DNA of 43,189 bases from Rhizaria sp. SCN 62-66 (taxonomy: Eukaryota > Rhizaria, unplaced). The DNA is taken from NCBI GenBank assembly GCA_001724265.1, contig MEDY01000350.1, positions 1 through 43,189 on the forward strand, given 5' to 3'. The notes under the pieces were generated by a model. It worked only from the letters and a program-made list of their open reading frames with translations, had not been told where the DNA came from and did not search any database. Shown one piece after another: positions 23,401 through 35,112 of the stretch; the stretch's first letter is position 1; each line of letters starts with the position of its first letter. The position numbers were made by a program, and so were the translations under genes.

Positions 23401-26400
23401 CGGCAGCTCCACCTGGCCTCCGCGTTGCCGCCCGCCGCGTGGCAGGTCGAGTCCGCGGCGGCGGCGCGCGCGCTGGGGGACATGCGCGCCGAGGCGACGA
23501 GCCAGGACTACGCCATCGCCGTCCGCGAGTCTGCTGCGCGCCGCGACCTCGAGGCGCTTAAGGTCACGTTCCACCTCGTTCTGCAGGCCACGCACTCGCT
23601 GGCGCCACACAGCACCGCGTATTCGTCCCTGGCGCGCGCGCTGACGAGGCTGCCGCCCGTGGTGATCCAGTCGGGGCTGATTCGCTGCCGCGCTCTGGCG
23701 CAGTACCAGCTACTGTCGCCGCCGATCCCGCTGCCGGGGCTCGGCGGCAACGGCGGCTGCAGGTTCTATGCGGCCTACGAAGGGCGCGTTTTCGTCATCG
23801 AGAAACTCGCGAATGCTCTCAAGCAGCTTCCCCTGCTGACGAATGCGAGTGGCATCAACGCGCTATCGGGAGGGGAGTTTGCGAACGGGAATAGCTTTGC
23901 TGAGACTGATGCTGCTGTGAAGACTGAGGCTGGTGATGCTTCTGCTGCTTCTGAAGAGCAACAGAGTCCTAGTGCTCAGGCTTTGAACCAGAGTCAAAAC
24001 TTAGGTGGTCTCGGCAGCCAGTCACCCTCAACTCTCTCCCCCACCGCCTCCAACAACTCTGGCGCCGGCTCTGGCTCTGGCTCTGGCTTGACAGCTCACA
24101 GCGCCATTGACGGCTCTGCGGCCGCCAACGGTGAAGAGAGCGGTTTCACGCTCCCGTCATCAGCGCTGCAGCAGCTATCCAACGTGTTGTGCATGCGCAT
24201 CCTCCCTCTCGGCCAGCAGTCGACTCTGGTTGCGGCGTCCCGTGTGGCCACCAGCTCCGCCTCCTGGGGCGCGCCGGCCTCAAGCAGCACTGTCCGGTCA
24301 AACTTCGCTGATTTCAACATCGCGCCGATCCCCGTGCCGTCGCGGCCGCAGATCCCCGTCGCCGTGTCTATCAGCCTCGCCGGCACCAACAACAGCGGCG
24401 GCGGCGGCAGTCTCGGTCAGTCTGGAATGGGGCCGTGCTCAGCCGCCGCTAGCGCCGCTGCGGGCTCGATGGCCGCGGCGACGGCGGCGATTGCGGCTGG
24501 TTCCAGCGCGGCCGCCTCGTCTCTGCTGCTCGACAACCCGCCCGCGCCGGTGGTTATCGTGCCGCACCACGTCTTCGCCGACGGCGACGACATCTTCATC
24601 GCGACGCAAACCCCACCGCTGGGCACGCTCGACGCGCTGCTGCTCTCGCGCGCCGTGGCGCCCATGTCGGCGCGGCTGACGTTTGATCCGCTCGCGGTCG
24701 AAGATTACGACTACGGGTTTGATGTCGAGAGTAACGACAATGATGGCGACGACGAAAACGCGGATAACAACGCAAAACACGCGAATGTCGCAGCAGCTTC
24801 AAGTCGCAACAACAGCGGCAAGAGAACTGGTTCCGGCTACAGTTACGACAAGAATAAGACTGGATACAACGTGTTTATCATGCAAAACAGCCACTCTAGC
24901 TCTTCTTCAAGTCGCGATAAGACTGTCTCCGCTGGTGTTGCGAAACAGCGGTCTGCAATGTCGTCGCACTTGCGCCTGCTGCCCCCCTTTGCCTTGCCCC
25001 GTGGCATCGCACCCCAACTACGCACGTCCCGCGCCCCCGCACACCTGCTGCGGCTGCTTTTCCACCGCTTGCTCACGGCACTCGCGTCTCTGCACCGTGC
25101 GGGCGCTAGTCACGGCAATTTGCACCCGGGAGCAGTGGCGTTGATTCCGCCTCGTCTCTCTGCTCTCGTCCAGGTCCGTTCACAAATCATCCACTCAACT
25201 TCTCCCGATATTAATATCAATTAATCAATTTTAATTTGTAGATGTGTCTTTAAATGATCTATATAATATCACTAAACACTTGTTCTCGCTTCCATATATC
25301 CCCACTTTGTTTGCTGGCTTCAGGACGGCGCCGCGACGCCCCTCGGCTGCCTCCCCACCCGCGCCGCCGCGACACCGATTGGGCTCCCCGCCGTCTCTGG
25401 CCCCGTGCGCTGGCACGCCGCTGACCCCGAGACCGCGCTGCGGGCGCCGGCCACCGCGGCGGCCCCCGGTGCCGCAAGCGCGTCTGGGGGCGTGTTGACG
25501 CGCTACAACGACTGGTTTGCGCTCCTCGACAGTCAAAACAAGAACAACGGCACCGACGCCACGACAGCTAATCCTGCGATGCGGCCAGGCGTCGTTGGCG
25601 GGCTGTTGGGCGGCTGGTGCGAGTGCAAGGACTACAGCGACGGCGACGACAGCAGCACGACAAACAGCAGCGGCAACGGCAGCAGCAGCGGCAGCGCCAG
25701 CGACATCGACGACTGCGATGACTCGGATTCGGACTCGGACTCGAGCAGCAACCGCGTTGTTTCCTTCAGCACCAACGCTAATGACATCAACAGTGACGAT
25801 GACGGCGACGTGTACTATGCGAGCGCGATCACCACGAGCAAGAGTCGTCACCTCAATGCCAATGCAAGCGACGCTGACGCTGATGACACTGATGACACTG
25901 ATGGCGACAAGGATGACGACGATGACGACTGTGAGACTGCTGCTCTGGCCCCCTCATTGCTCTTGGCCCGCGCACGCCGCCACTCCCGCCCCACCCCCGC
26001 CACCACGGACGTCTTAACGATCGCTCTCGGGACCAGTGAGTCTTCTCGCCTCGTCCCAACGGCTCACCTACGGCCGCAGTGGGCGCCGCCGCTGCCGCCC
26101 GCGGCCGCACGTAAGTTCGACAGCGCGCTCCCCTGGGGCTGTCCGCTGCTCAACTTCAAGAACTCGAAGAAGAAGAACAAATCGTCTTCCATCAAGTCTT
26201 CATCCAATAATGGCGACGACTTAACAGGCGGATTAACTAAGATTAACGCCGCGTCTAAGCGCCGCGGCATGCGCCGTCCGATCGCTGCCTGTCGCCGCTG
26301 CTCTGCGCTGCTGTCAACCGCAGGCAGCGCTGTCGGCGCCGTGGCGACTGAGAACGAGTTCGCTGACACGGTCGCGAGCGTTCTGCCGTCGTTTCATCAT

Positions 26401-29400
26401 TATGCAGTGCCAGTGCTGACGGATTTGCGCTTTAGCTCGATGCACAACCCGACTGGCACTGTGTCGACACTCTCTGCCGCGCTTGATAACAACCACTATA
26501 ACTCCACAAGCCTGAACTCTGTGGCCGCCAGCATCTCTGCGAACGCGAGTGGTCAGAGCGTGCACTCGCCTTTGCATAGCAACAGCAGCGGCAGCGCCAG
26601 TAATCTCAACAGCGGCGGACTCAGTCCCCCCGCCCCTTCGCCGATCAGCTCTGGCGCTGGCGCCGGCATTGGTCTAAGTACCCCGGGCTTCGGTGTAAGT
26701 GCTGGTGGCGTTGGTGGTGCCGGCAGCGGCTTTTATTTGAAGCAAGGCCAGAAATGCCCTTTCTGCACCCCCAACATCGACAATACCAGTGGCCATAGCA
26801 ACGCACTGTTAGCTAACTCTATCGCGAGCGCGAACGCGACGGTGACGTCGGGTCAATTCGGCCCCAGCGTCGTTGTCCCCGCCGTCACCACCACCGCCCC
26901 AACCGCCCACGGCCAGCAGCACCCTTACCCGACCCCGACCGATGTAAGTACCCTCCCGCACCCGCACCCGCTCTTCGCGGCCCCCGAGCTCACCTACACC
27001 CACGTCCACGCCGCCGCCGCCGGTGTCGGCGGCGTGTTGCGCCCGGGGCTCGGCGTTTCGCTCGCAGCAACGCCGCACACGGCGGGCTCGTGCTGCCCGC
27101 TGTGCGGCGGCGGCCCCACCGTGCTGGCGCTGACGCCGACGCCCGCGGCAGACGTGTGGTCGTACGGCATGATTTTATATCTAGCCGCGTTTGGGGACGC
27201 CGACGCGCTGGAGTCGAAGTACTCGCCGGCGTCGGCGTCGTCCAAGGGGGCCGCGGCGGCGGGCTCAAAATCGTCTAAGGGGGCGGCGGGGCACTGGCCG
27301 CCTCGCATCCACTACAGCCTTAGCGCGACTGCGGCAGTGACGGGCGGCAAGAACAGCTCCGGCAGCGGCGGCAGTGCGAGTCTGAATGCGGGCTTGAGCC
27401 ACGGTTTCGTGGTTATCCCGCCCCACCCGGATCCGCTGCTCACTGATCTGCTGTCCAAGTGTCTCATCGTGGACCCCGCGCAACGCGCCACGACTGACAG
27501 CCTGTTGCAGCACCCGTGGTTTTCGTCCAGTACGCGCGACACTCCAGCTCCGGCGTCGCTGGCGCTGCAGACGCCCACGGTCACCCCGGCGGTTCGCCTC
27601 GCGGCCTATCAGCGCACGCCGACCACCGCCGTTGCGCCCGCCGCCGTCGCTGCCGCCGCGGTGCAGGCCTTGGGCTTTGTCGGCACTCCCAGTGCCAGTG
27701 TGAGCCCGTACTACGGCGCTGTCGCCGCGCCCAAGGGCAAGAGAGGCCGTGTGCGCTCGTTCACGACGACTGCGGCCAACAGTCTCCGCTACTCACTCAC
27801 CTGCAGTCGCAGTAACAACAACAGCAATAGCTCTGCGATGAACGCGGGCCGGAGTGGCGTTGTTCCGAAGCTAAGCCGCCACGTGTCCCCTCGGCTTGGC
27901 ATCCGTCTGCTCACTCTGGCCATCACGCCGTCACTGGTTCCCGCCGCCGCCGCGCTGCCGGCGGCGCCGCGTCTGCGCCCGGCGCTCATCCCGTCGATCC
28001 CGACGTCGCTGGCGTCGAACCCGCTGTGTTTATCGCTCGCACTCAAGGACTGGCTGTCTGCGTCGTCCGTAGCACTGCTGTCCCGCGGAGGGTTCTCCTA
28101 CGGGGGAGTCGGCAGCGTGCGCGTGCGACTTCACCCGGCACCCATGTTCCCCGGAGGACTTGCTGCGGTGCTCTTCGCCATCCCCAAGGGCTCGCCTGCC
28201 GCAGCGGGCACGGCGGGAACGGTGGGCAGCGCCACGGGTCGTGGGTTCGTCAGGAATGACATGGCGCTCAGTGTCGGCGAGCGAATGGCTCTCGATGAAG
28301 AAGAAGTACGTGCTTTCCTTTACCGCGTTAACTCACTTTAATTCAATTATAACTTTAACCTTAAATAATTAACGTGTTTTATTTCATAATCTCTTTGTTT
28401 TATTGTTATAAATGCATATCTCACACTTTTCTCTTCAATATTGACTCTTGGTGTCTTTGTTTCCTAACAGTCGGCTCCTGCGTGCTTGGCAGTGCCGCTG
28501 CCGCTGTTGCTGGGTCTGCAGTCGCTATGGCCCAAGCAGGGCCCACAGCTGGTACTCATGGGCACCGGCTCCCACTCACACTATCTCAACCGCGCCAATC
28601 TCTATAATACCGGCGGCAACACGAACACTGGCTTTTTAGGCAATATTCTCAGTGCAAGCGGCGTCAGTGTCGTGAACCTCGCTCCCGGTCTCCCTGACCC
28701 AACGCCGATCCCTCTGTCTACGTCCACGACCGCGACTACGCCCCTTACATCGATGCGCAGTCTGAGTACCCCGTTGTCCGCGTCATCGCTCAGCAGCTTC
28801 AACGTTGATAACAACAGCAACAACAGTCCCAGTCTCCTCAGCGCCAACGCCAACGACCTCAGCCCTTCCGCGACTGTCACTTCTTTCTCATCTTCTTCAG
28901 CATCCACAACGGTGACTAGGGCTGTTGTCAGTGGCAAAGCGCGTCGCCAGCTGCGCCGCGCCGCCGCCGCCGCGGCCGCCACCTTTTTCTCGCTGCCACA
29001 GCTGCTCAAAGCCCGCGCCGGCGCAGCACACGCCGCGAGCTGCGGTGCCCAGGGCGTGGCCGCGGCCGCCGCAGCGATGGCGCTGGCCCCTGGCGTTGCC
29101 CAGACGCGCGCGCTGGACATCTCCATCGCGGTCGGCGCCGCGCTGTCGCCCACGTCGCTGCTGGCGTCTGCGTCGACCGCCGCGCTCGCCAGTCTCAACA
29201 GCGCCAGCAACGCCGCGATCGCCAATGCAGGCGGCGCGGCGGGCGGCGGTCACGGCGGCGGCGCCGCGGGCGGGTCGGCCGCGGCGACTAGCGGCACAGC
29301 GGCCGCCGTCGTCGCGTCGGGCGCGCTGGCGGCGGCGATCTTCCCCAACGTCACCACTGTTGCGCCGGCCACTCCGCTCCTCCTCGGTACGCTTTGTTTT

Positions 29401-32400
29401 CAACATATGTCGCATTTGAAGTCATATATTTTATCTAATTAAACCAAAAACTTGCTATTTTATCAATTCTTGTATTTTATATATTTGGTCAAAATTTTAT
29501 ATCATAACTATTTTTTCTTTGTTATCAATTTCTACTCGTTAACTATAGGTATCGGCGACACTGTGGCAGGTACCGGCGTCTCCCAGTCAGCCGCCCTCAA
29601 CGCCCTCGCCGTTGCCACCGCGGCCCCTTCCGCCGGTGCGGCCTCCCTCGGCCGATCGCTGCCGCCGCCTCCACGCTCCCTTCGCCCGCTCCTCGAGGCT
29701 GCGCTGGACTCGGGCTCCACGGCCAACGTGCCCGCGATCATCGACGGCATCCGCGCAGTGGCCCGCGCCGCGCTGCTGCGCGCGGGCAGGCTGTCCGTGC
29801 CGATCCCGCTGCTGCTGCCGCAGACGCCCGCCAGCAGCGAGGGCACCAGCCTCGCCGCCGCCGCCGTCGCCGCGGGCGCCGCGGGCGCGGGTGTCGGCTC
29901 TGGCGCCGGCGCCGGCCTCGCGTCCGCCACAGCCACCCACGCGCTGCGGTTCCGCCTCCCGCGCGCCGCCTGCGTGGCGCCGCTGCTCTCGCAGCTGACC
30001 GGGGTCGAGGGCGCCGATCTCGCCCTCCCGCCCCGGACGAGCTACACCGACGACCTCAGCGCGGCCGCGGACACGGGCGGCGTCACGGCCGACCTGCTCA
30101 CCGTCGCGTTTGAGCAGCTTGTGGCGGACGCGCACAGGCAGAACAGCAGCTCCAGCTCCAGCTCGAGCTCAGAGTCGGACGAGTCGGACTTTGGGGAAGG
30201 CTGGTTGGGCGCTGGAGCCGCAGCTCGCTTTAAACAGCAACAACGCAAGGCTGCGGCTGCTGACAGCGACAGCGACGACGACGGCGACGAAGACGACAAG
30301 AACGACAATAATGAGCCTGTGTGCACGTGTACTAACGACGCCAGCGCTAGCTCTCGCGCCAACGCAATGACTGACGATGACGACACCGCCACGAACACTA
30401 GCGAGAGCTTAACTGCCGCTGCTGCGGACGAAAACAGGAACGGGAGCAAGAAGATTAAGTGCCGCCACTGTTTCCCTCGTTTGCCGAAGCATCTCCGGCT
30501 CCTGCGCAAGCAGCAGCAGCAGCAGAAGATGTTGCGCCAGCAGCAGCGCGCTGCCCGCCGCGCCGCGCGCGCGGGCCCCAGTCTGTTCGAAGTGTGCGAA
30601 CTGGAGACCTCTCCTGCTCACGGCCACCAGAACCTCTCCACTTCCGGCGGAGACGGTGCGGCTGGTGCGCCCAAGGGTGTGGTGTCGTACTTGCCGCGTG
30701 CGTGGGACCCGGATGAGAGGGCGAGGACCGAAAAAAGGCGCCAGAACCGCCGTGAGTGGAAGAAGGAGATCAAGAATCGCAGAAAGCTCAACAGGAGCAA
30801 GTTTTACAACGACTTTGACGAAAGCTCGACAACGACGACTCCTGCGACTGCCAAGAGCAGTGCTGAGATCAACGAGGAAGAAGAAGAGAAGAACAACAAC
30901 AACTCTACAAACACTCTAAACTCTCAGAAGCAGCAAACGCACTCGAAGACTAAGACCAAGACTCAAAGCAAAAACAGCAACTCTACCACGACCTCGAGCA
31001 GCACTGCAAGTGCAAATGCGAGTGCGAGCGCTAGCAGCAGCTTGGAGGGCTGGCTGGAGCAGTTCCGCGCCGTCGGCAAGCTTCTGTTCCTGTCTGTCTA
31101 CCACGGCATTCCTCTGCCGGCCGCGCAAGCGCTGCACCCGGCGATCTGGCGCACGCTTGTCTCACCGGCGCCCGTGCCGCGCAGTCAAAACGGCTATTGG
31201 CACGAGCGGTGCGACGGGTATGCGGAGCAGAGTGAGACTGTGGAGGTCACGGTACCCGGTCTCGTTCCCAATCACGGTCTCGGTCTAGGTGGCAACTCTG
31301 CGTCGGCGTCGCTTAGTGGCGGACTGAGCGCCTCGTACACGAGTCTAAGTGGGCCCTTCAGCTCTGCGCACACTGCCTCTCATACTGGTGGCTTTGCGAG
31401 TGCGGATGACAGCGATGGCGGTAGTGAGCTGTGGGTGGCCGCCGTTGCTGCTGCGGCAACCGCGGTCGCCAAGGCGAATTCGCAGGCGCACACAGAGACT
31501 GCGGCTAGCATCGACAACAGCAACAAAGCTCTAGCGAACGCGAACACAGCTACTAAGACTAAACCACCTAGTAATAGCAGTAGTAATCACAACACGAGCA
31601 ACAATGTGAGTGAAAGCGAGGTTATCGACAGTGACAATGAGAACTCTCAGTCTCACTACCACAACGCGAAGCCGAAGTCTCAGCTCAGGCTGATCTTGAC
31701 CGACATCCTCACAGCCACTGTCTCCGACTCCCCAACTGCTTCGCCTGTAAGTACCCCCTTAGACCGGACGACCGTGAGCTACAGCACGTCCCGCTCCTCC
31801 CACCTCCGCTTCGGTCTCCCCTCGGGCCCTAAGTCCTGCTCCATCTCTGACGCACGGCTCGCCCTCTGGCTGCCTGCGCCGCTGCGCACCTCGGCCCCCA
31901 CGGCGCTGCGCAACGCGCTCACGCACTCGCACCGCGTCTCGGGCTTTGGGCCCGTCACGCTGTCCGCGTCCATCGCCGCTGTCAGCGCCGCCACGGCCGC
32001 GGCGGCCGTGGCGGCGCGCGGCGGACCAGCTCGGCGGCGGGCTCGAGCTGTGGCGCTGCCTCAAGGCCGCGGCGATCGCGAAACCCACCGAGGCTGCCAC
32101 AGCGGCCGCGGCCGCGGCGGCGGCGGAGGCGGCGGCAGCGGTAGTCACGGCCGCCGCGGCTGCCGCTGCAGGCTCTAACAACGCCAGTATGGGTGGCGGC
32201 AGGAGCTCTAACGCTGCGGCCGCAGCTGGCGATGCCTACGCTGACTCCGCCTCTGCTGCTGCCGCTGCCGCCGCTGCTGCTGCTGCCGCTGCGAGCGGTA
32301 GCGCAACTGCCATGTCCGCGACCGCGCCCCCCGAAGGCTTCCAGTGTCCCTACTCTCTGCAGTCCTTCAGCAGCCCCGGTGGGCTGGAGGTGGCGACCAC

Positions 32401-34918
32401 GCCGTCGTGGCTGCGGCAGCTGCTGCGGCTGTCAGGCGCCGAGCTGCGTGCGCTGAACCTCACGTTCGCTGATTTACCGCTTGACGTGCTCGAGCTGCTG
32501 TCGCCCGCGGCGGCTGGCGTCGCTGCGCTGACATCGCTCAGCCCTGACCTGGCTCTCAACAGCGCCGCGGGGGCATGCCCGGCGGATGGCGCCGGCGCGC
32601 ACGCTTCGGGCAGTGGCCTCGGCAACCGTGCTGCCGGCGCCGCGAGAGGGAGCTCAAGCAGCGGCAGCGGCGGTGCTGGCGCTGTAGGGCTCGGCTTCGG
32701 GCTTAACGGCCTCGGCGACGTGAATCGAGCTGCGGCGGCGATCGCTGAAGAGCCGGCGTGTCTCAGCGGCACCAACAGCAGCGGATGCTTCATGCTGCTT
32801 CCGCCCTCGGCAGCGCACGCATTGCTACGGATTCCTGTCAGCGCTCGTGCAGAGGCGTTTGGCACCAGCTCCACGGCGGACTCGCTCATGGCCTCGTCCC
32901 TTTACACGGATCTAAGTACCACGCCCGGTCACAGCGCTGCCTCTTATAACAACAACGGCAACAAAGCCAACGCCAACGGCAACGGTAACAGCCATCACAG
33001 TAGCTCTTTGTTGGCCACGAGCAATGCTAATTCGACGACAACAGCACATTACACTCTGTCTGTGAACGCAACCACGCGCACCATTACAGTGCGCCGGCTC
33101 GTTTCCCGTTACAGTCCAGCGCATATCTATTCGTATCCGCCGCCATTGATCGCGCACGCGCTGCCAGGACCTGGGCCTGGGCCACAGGTACGTACATCGA
33201 ACGCCCGCTATCTGTCAATGCCTATATGTCTGGCTAATTGAACTCTGGAATTGGTTTACTTTGTATGTCCATGTAATTGTTACGTTTATTGTAATTAATT
33301 TTGATTTTTTTCTATTTAACTTACTATTGTCCGATCTATCTGCTTTTGTGTTTTGTAGGGTCTGTCGGGCCTGACCGCGCCGTCAGCCACCCCGGCCCTT
33401 GCCGCGCCCATCTCCTGGGTTGCGGCCGTCGGGCCACGCCTCGCGCTCGGGGCAGCGGGCACCGCGGGCCTCACCCCGGTCTCTGTTAGGCTCTACGTCG
33501 CGCTGGCGTCGCTCTGGCACACTGTCGGTGCACGGGCGCCCGAGCTGGTCGCTCTGCGCGAGGGCTTCCACCAAATCGCAGAGGTACGTTCTTGACGACA
33601 ACAACCCACTCGATATTATCTCTATACTCTCTATCTGTCTTTCTGATGTGTTTCAAATGTTTATTGTGTATCACCTTATTTGGCGTGTCTGAAATCGAAT
33701 ACGCTCACTTATATCTGTGCATATTCCTTACACGACCGCTCCTTTTGTGTCATTTTGATTCATTTTGTGTAGATTTACCCGCTGGTGTCTGCGCTCGGCT
33801 GGCAGCGGCTTCGCGACGTCATCTGCGGCAGCGGCCCCGGCAGCGCCCTGCACGGCAGCAACGGCGGCGGCGGCGACGCCGGTGTCGTCGCAGCTGCCGT
33901 CGCCGCGGCGACCGCAGCAGCGGAGGCAGAGGAAGAGGACGAAGCTCAGCTGTGGCAGCAAGCGAAGCGTATCAGCTCGAGTGCGAGCAAGACGAGCTTC
34001 AAGATCAACGGGCAGTCCCGCGGCGGCCGTCGCTCCCGTCCCCACGACGACGGTGCGAATACACACGGCAAAGACGCTGGCGACAATCACAATGACGGCG
34101 ACAGCGACAGCTATCACCGTCGTCGTGACTTGACCGCTCGTTCTAATGCGAGGAGTATGAGTGTGAACGGCGGTAGCGGGCTTAAGGCTGACGACATTCT
34201 GCGCTGTATCGTCTTCTCTGAAGAGTGGTTCCGTCCCCACCCTCGTCCTAACATCACTAGCACCACGCATAGCAGTAACAACAACAAGGCTGCAACCAAA
34301 TTAGTTTTCTCCCAGACTCCCAAGCACTTAGTCGAGGTCATCAAAGAGCTTTCTCCGATCGACCTCCGCCGTCTCCTGCGTCTCTGCACATCCCTCACAG
34401 CCTTGCCATCAGCGCCCCTGTTGCAGCCGCCGCTGCCGCCCGCCGCCGCCACGGCCGCCGTCGCCGTCGCCGCCGCCGCCGCTGCTGCCCCGCCTGCCCT
34501 CGCCTTCCCAGTTCCTGCCCCCTTCGCGTTCGGCACGTCGGGCGCCGCGGCGGCCGCGAGTCCCAGCGCGGCCGGCTCGAACGCCGGCCACATCCCTGAC
34601 GGCAGCGCCAACGGCGGCGACGGGTTCGGACTCGGGCTAGGACTGGGACTCGGAGGGCTGGGCGGCGCCGCGGCGGCCTCGGCGGCCGCGGCGGCCGCCG
34701 CCGCCGCGGCGGCGGCTGGTGCAGGCGCCGCTGTGGCAGTGCCTGGGCGGGGGCTGTTGATCAGCGTGATTCGTACCGGTGACACGAGCAGGTTACCCGT
34801 GGGTCTCACGTGCTCCAACACGCTCAACTTGCCCGACTACGGCTCCAAGAGCGAGCTGCGGCGGAAGCTGCGGATTGTGCTCGACCATGTTGACGCAACG
34901 GGGTTTGGCTATATCTAA
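12430..34918 (+). CDS. Giant HECT E3 ubiquitin ligase with kinase-like domain, 6 exons
   Basis: Proposed CDS join(12430..25173, 25324..28305, 28471..29386, 29549..33187, 33359..33583, 33773..34918), about 7,216 residues, stop TAA. It needs an in-frame TAG (codon 953) to be read through and one +1 frameshift near 32008-32029 to be corrected. Residues 1-3700 are mostly Ala/Ser/Asn/Gln/Asp low complexity with islands of helical sequence. A kinase-like domain follows: VFVIEKLA at about 3785 as the beta-3 strand, HGNLHPG at 4228-4234 in place of HRDLKPxN, DVWSYG at 4858 and DPAQRATTDSLLQHPWF near 4965. The catalytic Asp is Asn and no DFG is evident, so it is probably a pseudokinase. The HECT N-lobe includes EQFRAVGKLLFLSVYHGIPL (about 6051) and LREGFHQIAEIYPLVSALGW across exons 5-6. 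The C-lobe ends DTSRLPVGLTCSNTLNLPDY with the catalytic Cys 35 residues from the C-terminus. Low-complexity inserts swell the HECT domain to about 1,500 residues (usually about 350). One gene is the simplest reading because all splice phases agree, but two adjacent genes cannot be excluded without RNA. Confidence 0.85.
12490..12522 (+). repeat. CAA/CAG poly-Gln tract near the N-terminus
   Basis: Encodes about ten Gln residues after an Ala run. Similar Gln tracts in the same gene lie at about 13262-13287, 13978-14013, 15487-15515 and 17428-17466; Asn (AAC) tracts lie at about 12725-12750 and 13338-13365. Confidence 0.9.
15286..15288 (+). other. In-frame TAG codon inside the giant HECT gene
   Basis: The frame from 12430 meets TAG at codon 953 in the context GAC CAC TAG CAG CAG CAA GAG. 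After it the same frame is open for a further 3,295 codons to the first intron at 25174. The local Gln-rich context suggests a CAG-to-TAG change read as Gln. No GT-AG segment that removes the TAG and keeps the frame was found. Confidence 0.85.
17428..17466 (+). repeat. Longest poly-Gln tract of the HECT gene
   Basis: CAA/CAG triplets encode about 13 consecutive Gln residues. It is a likely slippage site and a plausible length polymorphism. Confidence 0.9.
25174..25323 (+). other. HECT gene intron 1
   Basis: 150 bp, AT-rich, donor GTCCGT, acceptor CTTCAG, phase 0. It lies about 14 codons after the kinase-like catalytic loop. Joined protein reads LSALVQ-DGAATPLG. Confidence 0.85.
28306..28470 (+). 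other. HECT gene intron 2
   Basis: 165 bp, AT-rich, donor GTACGT, acceptor TAACAG, phase 0. Joined protein reads DEEE-SAPACLAV. Confidence 0.85.
29387..29548 (+). other. HECT gene intron 3
   Basis: 162 bp, AT-rich, donor GTACGC, acceptor CTATAG, phase 1. Joined protein reads PLLLGIGDTVAGTG. Confidence 0.85.
32008..32029 (+). other. Apparent +1 frameshift in HECT exon 4
   Basis: Upstream the open frame is VTLSASIAAVSAATAAAAVA; downstream the coding frame is LGGGLELWRCLKAAAIAKPT one position later. The switch lies between about 31985 and 32040 in very GC-rich sequence. An extra base (sequence error) is the simplest reason. A 22-nt GT...AG segment here (32008-32029) would also restore the frame, but it is far shorter and more GC-rich than the other introns. 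Confidence 0.75.
33188..33358 (+). other. HECT gene intron 4
   Basis: 171 bp, AT-rich, donor GTACGT, acceptor TTGTAG, phase 0. Joined protein reads GPGPQ-GLSGLTAPS. Confidence 0.85.
33584..33772 (+). other. HECT gene intron 5
   Basis: 189 bp, AT-rich, donor GTACGT, acceptor GTGTAG, phase 0. Splicing creates REGFHQIAE-IYPLVSALGW, a recognisable HECT N-lobe segment, which supports both borders. Confidence 0.9.
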
Positions 34919-35080
34919 TGAGGTAATTTTTAGAACCTATGCATGATCACGTGCTGTGTTGTTGTTCTTGCTATCCACGAAATGTCAACTCTCGACTTTA
35001 ATATTTTGAAAGTACACATAAGTTACAAAGGTCCTTTTTGATAGAACAGATCTTGTCTACAACTAATCCTACTTTGATTA

Positions 35081-35112
35081 CTCACAGTTGTCTCACAACT
35101 GTCAACTGTGAG
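35081..35112. repeat. Short inverted repeat downstream of the HECT gene
   Basis: Ten-base arms CTCACAGTTG and CAACTGTGAG flank a 12-nt spacer that itself repeats part of the arm (TCTCACAACTGT). It could form a hairpin in the HECT transcript's 3' end. Confidence 0.7.

Noticed and set aside
12430-34918. Many long antisense and out-of-frame ORFs over the HECT gene and the SURP/G-patch gene
   Set aside because: They come from GC-rich triplet repeats that stay open in several frames. They encode only homopolymers and show no domains or splice structure.
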